Part shown: one piece after another, positions 53,082 to 61,648 of the stretch
How positions within the stretch are numbered: position 1 is the stretch's first letter
Layout of the letters: each line of letters begins with the position of its first letter
Assembly (NCBI RefSeq): GCF_051251085.1
Contig: NZ_JBPCZH010000001.1
Location: forward strand, 558,001-622,000
Source of the DNA: Cernens ardua
Lineage (GTDB): Bacteria; Pseudomonadota; Gammaproteobacteria; Pseudomonadales; Halomonadaceae
Direction of reading: 5' to 3'
DNA: 64,000 nt
Notes under the pieces: model-generated
What the model was told of the DNA's origin: nothing
The model's database searches: none
The model's input: the letters and a program-made list of their open reading frames with translations, nothing else
Program-made: the position numbers and the translations under genes

Positions 53082-53682
53082 ACATGTTCCTTGAGACTAT
53101 TATGTTCTCTCTATTATTTCATAAATCAGTGAGTTAGCAGATAAAAATCAACAAATTGGCAAAAAGCCCGTTTACCTTCCCCTATAACACATCATGATTT
53201 TGCCCGCCTACGTCCACTTTACAGAACGCTGCCGCATTTTATCCAGCGTTCTTCCGCTCCACGTTTGTTTTGCTCCCACCCCCGCCATGGAGAAATCAAG
53301 TTCGGCAGCGGCTATATCCACATTTTTGCAGGTTCGGCTACATCCACTTCTATATTTATATTCGTTTATATTCATATCGCTATCTGCGACTACGTCTGCA
53401 AATACCTTTGCAACGGCGACTCGGGGCACTGAAGCGCCGGTGCGAGCCGAGCATACTGCATCTCCAATGGGTTAAAAGAGAATGCCATTTTAATAGAGCA
53501 AGTTTATGCATTGCTTAAGATGGCGCGATCGTGGCGAAAATAACATTCAAAAAAAGAAGTCGTCGGCCGAAAACATCCATGTTTTAAAAATCTTCATGTT
53601 TAAAACCACTGGGGTTCCACACCATTACGTAGCCGTTAAAACACGTTGAAAATCAATTTTAGATAACCCGGAGGGTAAAGAC
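53082..53682. other. 600-base gene-poor region
   Basis: No credible gene; a 93-codon ORF at 53194-53475 is low in complexity and lacks a ribosome site. Loosely repeated words occur (TTCGGCAGCGGCTATATCC / TTCGGCTACATCC; TTTATATTCGTTTATATTC) around 53300-53385. Confidence 0.5.
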
Positions 53683-54072
53683 ATGCTGGACGTTCCATCC
53701 ATGTGCCCATGGTGGCGTGTATCTGCACATCATTGGCAGCAGAAGTGTAATCAACGACTGCACAAAGGCATCATCGTATTATTACTGGCCTTGATACCTT
53801 TTCATATCGAAGGTGCACAAGCAAAAGCCACAGAATTATCGCCATTGGCAACGGAGCCTCCATATATTGGGCAGACATTAATCAGCGTCAATAGCGCGTC
53901 TCTGGAGGAGTTGATGAGATTGCCTGGGATAGGTAGAACCCGTGCGCACGCGATTATCGATGAACGTAATCAGCATGGGCCTTTCATCGATTCATCGGAT
54001 CTTGAAAGGGTAAAAGGCATAGGCCGTGCTACAGCAGAGAAACTCAAGGGCAAAATATCCTTTAACCGTTGA
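53683..54072 (+). CDS. ComEA-like helix-hairpin-helix protein
   Basis: A 129-residue exported protein. Hydrophobic signal or anchor at about 28-44 (IIVLLLALIPFHIEGAQA), then a ComEA-type double HhH domain: ISVNSASLEELMRLPGIGRTRAHAIIDERNQHGPF and LERVKGIGRATAEKLKG. ComEA proteins bind DNA in the periplasm during natural transformation, though short gammaproteobacterial members such as YbaV are uncharacterised. CGGAGGG precedes the ATG. No other competence gene nearby. Confidence 0.88.
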   Translation: MLDVPSMCPWWRVSAHHWQQKCNQRLHKGIIVLLLALIPFHIEGAQAKATELSPLATEPPYIGQTLISVNSASLEELMRLPGIGRTRAHAIIDERNQHGPFIDSSDLERVKGIGRATAEKLKGKISFNR

Positions 54073-54191
54073 AATAGCCTTCAACCCCTGACAAGTTGAA
54101 CGCTGGCCCAAACTTTTTTTATTTGGCACATTGAAATTTTCGACAGGTGTTACAATCTAACCTACTCATATTGTTTACCGTGGAAATCTCC

Positions 54192-54662
54192 ATGCCTATT
54201 TTTATATTGTTTGTACTGTATGTTTTAGCCGATCTGATCGCCCTGCTTCTACTGGGGCATCTGGTCGGTGTACTCCCCACACTCCTGCTTATTCTTGTTA
54301 CCGGTATTGCAGGTATCAGGTTGATCAAGACAGAGGGGGTTCATGCCTTGCGAAAGGTTCAGATCAGCATGATGCAGGGCCAAGTTAATAAACGTGAGCT
54401 ATTGCTGGGCAGCTCATCAGTGATCTCCGGTTTTCTTCTGTTTCTTCCCGGGCCAATCAGTGACCTGCTGGGATTGATCTGCCTGATCCCCATGCTGAAT
54501 CGCAAGGTACGCAAGGATGATGTTGAACCTTACCACCCCGGATTCGATCCCAATGCGCGGACATTTGATAGTTCAGCGACAAGGGATGAAAACCATACTT
54601 CACGTGAAGGTACGACGATTGAAGGGGAAGTCATTGAGCACGATACCCCTGACCGCCGTTGA
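54192..54662 (+). CDS. fxsA: FxsA membrane protein
   Basis: Inner-membrane FxsA/YtzA family protein; overproduction blocks F-exclusion of phage T7 in E. coli. The 156-residue protein has an N-terminal helix pair (PIFILFVLYVLADLIALLLLG, VLPTLLLILVTGIAGIRLI), a third helix near SGFLLFLPGPISDLLGL, and a polar tail. ATG at 54192 fits family starts; the reading from 54147 adds 15 residues. Position just upstream of groESL is conserved. Confidence 0.93.
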   Translation: MPIFILFVLYVLADLIALLLLGHLVGVLPTLLLILVTGIAGIRLIKTEGVHALRKVQISMMQGQVNKRELLLGSSSVISGFLLFLPGPISDLLGLICLIPMLNRKVRKDDVEPYHPGFDPNARTFDSSATRDENHTSREGTTIEGEVIEHDTPDRR

Positions 54663-54706
54663 TGGGGCGTATAACCAAGAAATGAAACATGTAAGAAGTA
54701 GACGAC

Positions 54707-54742
54707 AAAAACGCCAGCATGCTGTTCATACTGGCGTTTTTG
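54707..54742 (+). terminator. Intrinsic terminator after fxsA
   Basis: AAAAACGCCAG (54707-54717) pairs with CTGGCGTTTTT (54731-54741). Confidence 0.88.
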
Positions 54743-54803
54743 CCCCCTGCTCATCAGATATCAATAGATCCGAAAATAAGCCAAAAAAATTTGGCTTGAA
54801 GCC

Positions 54804-54831
54804 CTTGAAAACCTTCCGTACGACTCCATAT
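54804..54831 (+). promoter_or_regulatory. Heat-shock (sigma-32) promoter of groESL
   Basis: CTTGAAA (54804-54810) and CTCCATAT (54824-54831) are separated by 13 bases, matching the sigma-32 consensus CTTGAAA-N11-16-CCCCATNT with one mismatch in the -10. Confidence 0.82.
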
Positions 54832-54996
54832 AGAAAGTACAAATGGCAACATGACTGATCATGGGCAATATGCCCATTCCACTGGCCGACCAACCGGCGG
54901 GTGGCGCTCATAGCTAGCAACATAAACCAAGTAATCAATGAAATTTTCATTTTCGATAAATTTCAGGAACGAAGAAATCTCAGGAGAGAATCAGCA

Positions 54997-55290
54997 ATGA
55001 AAATTCGTCCCTTGCACGAACGTGTCGTCGTTCGTCGTCTGGAGCAGGAACAAAAGACAGCGGGCGGCATTGTTTTGCCCGGAAACGCTCAGGAAAAGCC
55101 GACACATGGTGAAATCCTGGCCGTGGGTAACGGTCGTATTCTCGAGAACGGCGACGTTCGTCCTCTCGATGTCAAAGTTGGCGACAAGGTGATCTTCAAG
55201 GAAGGTTTCGGCGTCGAAAAACAGAAAATTGATGGTGAAGAAGTCCTGATCATGAGTGAATCCGACATTCTCGGTGTGCTCGAAGCGTAA
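54997..55290 (+). CDS. groES: Co-chaperonin GroES
   Basis: Lid of the GroEL folding chamber. The 97-residue protein (E. coli 97) starts MKIRPLHERVVVRRLE and has the mobile loop EEQ-type region KTAGGIVLPGNAQEKP and IMSESDILGVLEA at the end. AGGAGAG lies upstream of the ATG at 54997; an in-frame extension from 54901 is ignored. First gene of groESL. Confidence 0.98.
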   Translation: MKIRPLHERVVVRRLEQEQKTAGGIVLPGNAQEKPTHGEILAVGNGRILENGDVRPLDVKVGDKVIFKEGFGVEKQKIDGEEVLIMSESDILGVLEA

Positions 55291-55387
55291 CAGGCAAGCC
55301 AGGCCACATCCTATCGTGTCGTGGCCCCTTCACGCTTGATAACTTCTTGAAATACTCATATCAGATTCACTAGAGGTATTGCTAAAA

Positions 55388-57025
55388 ATGGCAGGCAAAC
55401 AGATTAAATTCGGTGACGACGCACGCAAACAAATGGCGCGTGGTGTCAACATTCTGGCTGACGCAGTTAAAACCACGCTGGGCCCTAAAGGTCGTAACGT
55501 GGTACTGGACAAATCCTTTGGTGCTCCTACTGTCACCAAGGATGGTGTTTCTGTCGCCAAGGAAATCGAACTGAAAGACAAGTTCGAAAACATGGGCGCG
55601 CAGATGGTGAAGGAAGTGGCTTCCAAAACCTCTGATGTTGCAGGTGACGGTACCACTACCGCAACCGTTCTTGCCCAGGCAATCGTGAATGAAGGCCTGA
55701 AAGGCGTTATCGCCGGCATGAACCCCATGGATCTGAAACGCGGTATCGATAAAGCAATCGCTGCCGCTGTTGAAGAAGTCAAGAAACTGGCTGTTCCTAC
55801 CAAGGACTCCAAGGCGATCGCTCAGGTAGGTACTATCTCTGCGAATGGTGATTCCACTATCGGCTCTATCATTGCGGAAGCAATGGAAAAAGTCGGCAAG
55901 GAAGGCGTTATCACTGTTGATGAAGGCCGTGGTTTCGAAGACGAGCTTGAAGTTGTTGAAGGTATGCAGTTTGACCGCGGCTACCTATCGCCCTACTTCG
56001 TCACCAATCAGGACACTATGTCTGTCGAACTTGAAGATCCCTACATTCTTCTGGTTGACAAGAAAATCTCCAATATCCGTGAGCTTCTCCCGGTATTGGA
56101 AGGTGTTGCCAAAGCAGGTAAACCACTGGTTATCATCGCGGAAGACATCGAAGGCGAAGCACTGGCGACCCTCGTTGTTAACAACATGCGTGGTATCGTC
56201 AAGGTAGCCGCTGCCAAGGCACCTGGTTTCGGTGACCGCCGTAAAGCCATGCTGCAGGATATCGCTATCCTGACAGGCGGCACGGTAATTTCCGAAGAAG
56301 TCGGCCTTTCTCTGGAACAGGCGACTGTTGAAAATCTGGGTAATGCTCGTCGTGTGACCATGAGCAAGGAAAATACCACTGTCATCGATGGTTCTGGTGT
56401 TGAGGCAGACATCGAAGCACGTGTTAGCCAGATCCGTGCTCAGATCGAAGAAACCTCTTCCGATTACGATCGTGAAAAACTTCAGGAACGTGTTGCCAAA
56501 CTGGCGGGTGGTGTTGCCGTAATCCGTGTGGGCGCAGCCACTGAAGTCGAGATGAAAGAGAAGAAAGCACGTGTTGAAGATGCGCTGCACTCTACTCGCG
56601 CTGCTGTTGAAGAAGGTGTCGTACCTGGTGGCGGTACTGCCCTGATTCGTGCGCTGACCAAACTTGTCGACCTCAAAGGCGACAACGAAGATCAGACTCA
56701 CGGTATCCAGCTGGCACTGCGTGCTTTCGAAGCACCTCTACGTCAGATCGTTACCAACGCGGGTGAAGAAGCTTCTGTCATCGTTAACCAGGTCAAGGCG
56801 GGTGAAGGTAACTACGGTTACAACGCGGCTACTGGTGAGTTCGGCGATTTGCTGGAAGCCGGTGTTGTTGACCCCGCTAAAGTCACCCGTACTGCACTTC
56901 AGTCTGCTGGCTCTATCGGTGGTCTGATGATCACCACTGAAGCTATGGTGACTGACGATCCTGAAGAACAGGCTCCTGCTGCACCTGACATGGGCGGCAT
57001 GGGTGGAATGGGCGGCATGATGTAA
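55388..57025 (+). CDS. groEL: Chaperonin GroEL
   Basis: ATP-dependent tetradecameric folding chamber. The 545-residue protein has the family start MAGKQIKFGDDARKQM, LGPKGRNVVLDKSFGAPTVTKDGV, ATP-binding DGTTTATVLAQAI and the flexible GGM-repeat tail (MGGMGGMGGMM). Cys content is low as usual. Its third-position preferences look more optimised than those of its neighbours, as expected for a highly expressed gene. ATG at 55388 chosen over TTG at 55379. Ends at a strong terminator. Confidence 0.98.
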   Translation: MAGKQIKFGDDARKQMARGVNILADAVKTTLGPKGRNVVLDKSFGAPTVTKDGVSVAKEIELKDKFENMGAQMVKEVASKTSDVAGDGTTTATVLAQAIVNEGLKGVIAGMNPMDLKRGIDKAIAAAVEEVKKLAVPTKDSKAIAQVGTISANGDSTIGSIIAEAMEKVGKEGVITVDEGRGFEDELEVVEGMQFDRGYLSPYFVTNQDTMSVELEDPYILLVDKKISNIRELLPVLEGVAKAGKPLVIIAEDIEGEALATLVVNNMRGIVKVAAAKAPGFGDRRKAMLQDIAILTGGTVISEEVGLSLEQATVENLGNARRVTMSKENTTVIDGSGVEADIEARVSQIRAQIEETSSDYDREKLQERVAKLAGGVAVIRVGAATEVEMKEKKARVEDALHSTRAAVEEGVVPGGGTALIRALTKLVDLKGDNEDQTHGIQLALRAFEAPLRQIVTNAGEEASVIVNQVKAGEGNYGYNAATGEFGDLLEAGVVDPAKVTRTALQSAGSIGGLMITTEAMVTDDPEEQAPAAPDMGGMGGMGGMM

Positions 57026-57073
57026 TCATCATACGCACTATTATCTTCATCTGATAATATCAGGTGAGTAAAT

Positions 57074-57107
57074 AAAGCCCTCCTTGGTACTCCAGGGAGG
57101 GCTTTTT
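57074..57107 (+). terminator. Terminator of groESL
   Basis: AAAGCCCTCC (57074-57083) pairs with GGAGGGCTTT (57096-57105) and is followed by T and AT-rich bases. Confidence 0.88.
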
Positions 57108-57203
57108 ATATAGGTCTCATATAATCAAATATATTATTAATAAAAATGCTGAAATGAACATACGAATAGCGTAAGCGTAATATATCCAATCCAGAGAATT
57201 GTA

Positions 57204-57887
57204 TTATTCACCACCATGAAGATCATCCAATGCTGGCACGCGGATATGCTCTGTCACTTCATTTTCACGTGTTGAAAACACCCAAATACCAAAGTCCTTT
57301 GTCGTATGAATCGTGATGATATTCCCCTTCATTGCAATATCACCCACAGAACGGTCACCCAACGGAATTTCGCTTAACCGTGTTATTAGACACCGCGGTC
57401 GATCATTGGTGAATGTTTGATGAGTAGCATCATATTTAAAACCTCTGCTCTTTTCGAATGTGACCAGTAACAGGTTTTCAAATTCACCGGTACCGCCACC
57501 GCCATCCGAGGTATAGAGGGCATAAACATTATCCGCCGTTTTTCCAAGTAACATATAAGAGTTATAAGGGGGCGCCATACACCCTCCATTATCTTCAGTA
57601 CATGAATCATCTTCATATGTCACAGTAGGAGCAGGATCAAATTTTGTTACTCCTGAGGCTTTATAGTCCCCAAAATACCGATTGGTCCCCATGGATTCAG
57701 GTAGATTGATCGAAACGATCTGTTCTCCATTATCACTTTCCCATGTTTCCAAATCTGCAATAATCATCGGGCTGATAAAAGGCTTGTGCGTAAATGAATA
57801 ACCGCAGGTAGATGAATCATCTGCCCATGTATTATAAGCCGCGGAAACCCCCAGTATGATCGTTACCACTGAGAAGAATTTTTTCAT
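57204..57887 (-). CDS. Secreted protein of unknown function
   Basis: A 227-residue exported protein. Signal peptide MKKFFSVVTIILGVSAAYNTWA, cleaved before Asp23. The mature part has four Cys (about 28, 98, 104 and 168) suited to two disulfides, a Gly run (SDGGGGTGEF) and beta-rich character. No family recognised. Base composition is AT-richer than the flanking groEL and trmJ, suggesting accessory origin. Its C-terminal end points towards the groEL terminator. Confidence 0.68.
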   Translation of the reverse strand: MKKFFSVVTIILGVSAAYNTWADDSSTCGYSFTHKPFISPMIIADLETWESDNGEQIVSINLPESMGTNRYFGDYKASGVTKFDPAPTVTYEDDSCTEDNGGCMAPPYNSYMLLGKTADNVYALYTSDGGGGTGEFENLLLVTFEKSRGFKYDATHQTFTNDRPRCLITRLSEIPLGDRSVGDIAMKGNIITIHTTKDFGIWVFSTRENEVTEHIRVPALDDLHGGE

Positions 57888-58180
57888 TGGATAACACGCC
57901 CAGTTTAATAGCTATTATTGGATGACATCGCCCTCACCTGCTGTATTCATTCTTTATCCAGCAGTGATTCCAGATTCACATTTTTATAATAATGGGAGAA
58001 CAGGTTTTCCGGAGAGCGCACTCAATGATATATCCTTAAAACATGTAAACCTGATGCAAAAATAAATGGTATTCTAACCATCTTTTATGTTGTACACGCC
58101 GCTGAAGATATCCGTGCAATAATTCCAGCTGTACACTACGATTTACCCTACTTGCTCCCCCCATCTTATCTATTGTTTTT

Positions 58181-58924
58181 ATGGCACATACGACTTCTTT
58201 GCTTTCACATATTCGAATTGTTCTCGTACACACCTTTCATCCGGGCAATATTGGTGCCTCAGCGCGTGCTATGCGCACAATGGGAATTAAAGACCTACGC
58301 CTGATCAATCCACGCGACTTCCCTTCTGAAGAAGCCAGTAAAATGGCAGCGGGTGCCTCCAGCGATGTATTGGACAATGCCAAGACCTATTCTCACCTGA
58401 GCGAAGCCATCAAAGGCTGCTCACTTGTTATCGGTGCCAGTGCACGCTTGCGTGAATTAGCACTCCCTTGTTTCGATAAGGGTGAGTCCATGGCCAATGC
58501 AGTCATAAAAGAAGCTGCCACAGGGGGAGATATTGCACTCGTTTTCGGACGTGAACGCTTTGGTCTGACCAATGAAGAAATCGCACTTTGCACGCATCAG
58601 CTGAGCTTTCCTACTGATCCTGAATACGGCATCCTCAACCTGGCACAAGCCGTACAGATCGCCTGCTATGATGTCAGGACGGCCTGGCAAAAAATGGATA
58701 CTACCGCACTAACACAAGCGTCTGATGGGGAAAAACATCCGGATGTTCAGCAGTTGGAATACTTCGATGCTCTTTTACATGACCGATTGACTAAAAGTGG
58801 TTTTCTTAATCAACCCCATGCGCGTACTGAAGAACGTTTACGCGCTCTCTTCCGCAGAGCAGAGCCTAATCAGCGAGAGCTGTCGATATTGATTGGAATG
58901 GTCAAGGCGCTGTCCGGAGAATAA
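58181..58924 (+). CDS. trmJ: tRNA (Cm32/Um32) methyltransferase TrmJ
   Basis: SPOUT methyltransferase for 2'-O-methylation of position 32 in tRNA. The 247-residue protein has IVLVHTFHPGNIGASARAMRTMG at the N-terminus, the SAM knot LVFGRERFGLTNEE and YGILNLAQAVQIACYD, and the TrmJ-specific C-terminal region. Usually found upstream of iscR/suhB; here it stands alone, convergent with rpsA. Confidence 0.94.
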   Translation: MAHTTSLLSHIRIVLVHTFHPGNIGASARAMRTMGIKDLRLINPRDFPSEEASKMAAGASSDVLDNAKTYSHLSEAIKGCSLVIGASARLRELALPCFDKGESMANAVIKEAATGGDIALVFGRERFGLTNEEIALCTHQLSFPTDPEYGILNLAQAVQIACYDVRTAWQKMDTTALTQASDGEKHPDVQQLEYFDALLHDRLTKSGFLNQPHARTEERLRALFRRAEPNQRELSILIGMVKALSGE

Positions 58925-58975
58925 TGTGGACGGTGATAAGCAAGTGAGAGCGCCAGCTATAATAGCCAAGATACA

Positions 58976-59013
58976 AAAAAGCCCCGCTCGCCATAATGGC
59001 TGCGGGGCTTTTT
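58976..59013. terminator. Bidirectional terminator between trmJ and rpsA
   Basis: AAAAAGCCCCGC (58976-58987) pairs with GCGGGGCTTTTT (59002-59013). Confidence 0.92.
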
Positions 59014-59059
59014 CATTACAGGAAGCAATCAATCATGAGTGCTTCCTGTTAGCCGGAGA

Positions 59060-60736
59060 TTACTCCTGACCGAGCTGCTGTTTGATCAGGTCACCAATAG
59101 TGGTAGGACCTTCAGACTCAGGCTCTTCGTTACGCAAATCTTTCATTGCGCGACGAGTATCAGCCTGATCTTTCGCACGAATAGAGATGTTGATCAAACG
59201 ATTCTTGCGATCAACACCAACGATGCGACCTTCAACAGTATCACCTACGTTCAAGGCTGTACGCGCATCTTCAACGCGCTCATCAGAGATTTCTGATGCT
59301 TTCAGTACAGCAACGACGTCAGTTGCCAGCTCAACAAGTGCTTCCTTGGCATCAACTTCAGTTACGCGACCAGTAACGAGCGCGCCCTTGTCGTTAACCG
59401 CCAGGAATTCGGAAACCGGATCGTTTTCGAGCTGTTTGATACCAAGGGAGATACGCTCACGCTCAGGATCAATTGACAGGATAACGGCTTCAGCTTCATC
59501 ACCTTTCTTATAGTGACGAACTGCTTCTTCGCCAGTCTCAGACCAGGAGATGTCAGACAGGTGAACCAAACCGTCGATGCCACCTTTCAGGCCAATGAAG
59601 ATACCGAAGTCAGTGATTGACTTGATGGTACCGGAAACGCGGTCACCCTTGTTGTAGTTGGAGCTGAACTCTTCCCAGGGGTTAGCAGTTGTCTGCTTGA
59701 TACCCAGAGAGATACGACGACGATCTTCGTCGATATCCAGAACCATCACTTTAACGTCTTCACCTACCTGTACAACCTTGGAAGGATGGATGTTTTTGTT
59801 GGTCCAGTCCATTTCGGAGACGTGTACCAGACCTTCAACACCCTCTTCCAGCTCGGCGAAGCAGCCGTAGTCGGTAAGATTAGTGATTTTGGCGTTAACG
59901 ACAGTGTTTTCCGGATAACGTGCCTTGATGTTGATCCACGGATCTTCACCCAGCTGTTTCAGGCCAAGAGAAACACGGTTGCGCTCGCGGTCGAACTTGA
60001 GCACTTTAACGTTGATTTCATCACCAACAGAGACGATTTCGGAAGGATGCTTGATGCGTTTCCAAGCCATGTCCGTAATGTGCAACAGGCCATCAACACC
60101 ACCGAGGTCGACGAACGCGCCGTAATCGGTAAGGTTCTTGACGATACCTTTAACCTGCTGACCTTCCTGCAGGGTAGCCAGCAGTGCTTCACGCTCAGCG
60201 CTGTTCTCGGCTTCGAGAACGGCACGACGGGAAACGACAACGTTGTTGCGTTTTGCGTCCAGCTTGATGACCTTGAAGTCAAGTTCCTTGTTTTCAAGGT
60301 GAGTCGTATCGCGGACGGGACGCACATCTACCAGTGAACCTGGCAGGAATGCGCGGATGGAATTTACGTCAACAGTAAAGCCACCCTTGACCTTGCCGTT
60401 GATCACGCCTTTGACGATTTCTTCATCTTCGAAGGCTTTCTCGAGTTCTTTCCACGCCTCAGCGCGTTTCGCTTTTTCGCGAGACAGGCGAGTTTCACCG
60501 AAGCCATCTTCTACGGCTTCCAGCGCAACGCTTACTTCGTCACCAACCTTAACAGTCAGCTCGCCAGCATCATTCTTGAACTGAGCAGCGGGAATCTGGC
60601 CTTCGGATTTAAGACCAGCATTTACGGTGATCCAGTCACCATCAACGTCAACGATAGTCGCGGTGACAATCGCACCCGGTTCCATGTTGATATCATTAAG
60701 GGACTGTTCAAACAGATCTGCAAAGCTTTCGCTCAT
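59060..60736 (-). CDS. rpsA: 30S ribosomal protein S1
   Basis: mRNA-binding ribosomal protein needed for initiation on most mRNAs. The 558 residues (E. coli 557) comprise six S1/OB repeats; the repeated core GxxGxVKxITDFGxFVxL is visible several times (for example GIVKNLTDYGAFVDLGG and GTIKSITDFGIFIGLKGG). AGGA lies before the ATG. The order tyrA-aroA, cmk, rpsA is conserved, but ihfB is not adjacent as in Pseudomonas and Halomonas. Confidence 0.98.
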   Translation of the reverse strand: MSESFADLFEQSLNDINMEPGAIVTATIVDVDGDWITVNAGLKSEGQIPAAQFKNDAGELTVKVGDEVSVALEAVEDGFGETRLSREKAKRAEAWKELEKAFEDEEIVKGVINGKVKGGFTVDVNSIRAFLPGSLVDVRPVRDTTHLENKELDFKVIKLDAKRNNVVVSRRAVLEAENSAEREALLATLQEGQQVKGIVKNLTDYGAFVDLGGVDGLLHITDMAWKRIKHPSEIVSVGDEINVKVLKFDRERNRVSLGLKQLGEDPWINIKARYPENTVVNAKITNLTDYGCFAELEEGVEGLVHVSEMDWTNKNIHPSKVVQVGEDVKVMVLDIDEDRRRISLGIKQTTANPWEEFSSNYNKGDRVSGTIKSITDFGIFIGLKGGIDGLVHLSDISWSETGEEAVRHYKKGDEAEAVILSIDPERERISLGIKQLENDPVSEFLAVNDKGALVTGRVTEVDAKEALVELATDVVAVLKASEISDERVEDARTALNVGDTVEGRIVGVDRKNRLINISIRAKDQADTRRAMKDLRNEEPESEGPTTIGDLIKQQLGQE

Positions 60737-60970
60737 GTTATTCCTACGTGATCTACGTTAATCGGCAAAATCGCCGCGATCTCCATACCACCAGCAAGTA
60801 TGGGCCAATATAATGCGCTTCAAAGGCGTTAACGCTGGTTCGATGAAATTTGCCTTGCCTGATTGAATAACGGCAAATCTGCATCATGACGCGAGAATGA
60901 AGCACCCTGAAAACAGGTTAAAGCCAAAGAACCCCCTCCCCACAGTAGGGAAAAAGGTGATCCTTCCGGC

Positions 60971-61648
60971 CTAAAACAGGTTTTTTTCAGCAGCAAGGGA
61001 ACGAATATGTGCCACAACTGCCTCAATCGACAACGCTGTACTATCAATCGTGATGGCATCCTCGGCAGGCCTTAGCGGCGATACCGAGCGCTCCTGATCA
61101 CGTTTGTCACGGGCGTTGATCTCTTCTAAAAGGTCATTTATGTTAGCAGACATCCCTTTGTCAAGCAACTGGGCATAACGCCTTTGCGCGCGTTCTTCGG
61201 CACTGGCTGTCAGGAATATCTTGAGTGGCGCATCCTCGAATACCACTGTGCCCATATCACGACCATCCGCGATCAGACCGGGCGGCTTGAGAAAATCACG
61301 CTGGCGCTTAAGCAGTGCTTGGCGCACAGCGGGATGCGCAGCCACAATCGACGCATTGGCGCCCACCTCTTCCGTACGAATGGCATCGGTCACGACATCA
61401 CCATTCAACTCGATCCGAGGCTGGCCCTCTGTCACTAGAAACTCCACTGGCAACGTTTGTGCCAGTGCGGCAACACCTGCTTCATCTTCGAAGGGGACAC
61501 GGTGACGCTGTGCGGCCAGCGCGGTGAGGCGATAGAGTGCACCGGAATCCAGCAAATGCCAGCCCAGGCCCTCACACAGCAAGGCGGATACTGTCCCTTT
61601 TCCAGCCCCACCGGGGCCATCGATCGTGATAACAGGTGCTTTACTCAT
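60971..61648 (-). CDS. cmk: Cytidylate kinase Cmk
   Basis: Phosphorylates CMP and dCMP with ATP. The 225-residue protein has the P-loop DGPGGAGKGTVSALL at residues 8-22, GALYRLTALAA, IADGRDMGTVVFEDAPLKIFLTAS and RDKRDQERSVSPLRPAEDAITIDST. The ATG overlaps the stop of the tyrA-aroA fusion (ATGA). Confidence 0.97.
   Translation of the reverse strand: MSKAPVITIDGPGGAGKGTVSALLCEGLGWHLLDSGALYRLTALAAQRHRVPFEDEAGVAALAQTLPVEFLVTEGQPRIELNGDVVTDAIRTEEVGANASIVAAHPAVRQALLKRQRDFLKPPGLIADGRDMGTVVFEDAPLKIFLTASAEERAQRRYAQLLDKGMSANINDLLEEINARDKRDQERSVSPLRPAEDAITIDSTALSIEAVVAHIRSLAAEKNLF

Larger units (their letters stand above)
54663..54996. other. fxsA-groES intergenic region
   Basis: Contains the fxsA terminator (54707-54742), the sigma-32-type promoter (54804-54831) and a leader of about 160 bases. 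No CIRCE element seen. Confidence 0.7.

Noticed and set aside
53194..53475. 93-codon ORF in the pyrF-comEA gap
   Set aside because: Low-complexity Tyr/Phe/Ile-rich reading of repeated AT words, without a ribosome site.
54663..54996. CIRCE element before groES
   Set aside because: TTAGCACTC-N9-GAGTGCTAA not present; a sigma-32 promoter is.
55985..56701. 238-codon ORF antisense to groEL
   Set aside because: Shadow ORF caused by the strong codon bias of groEL.
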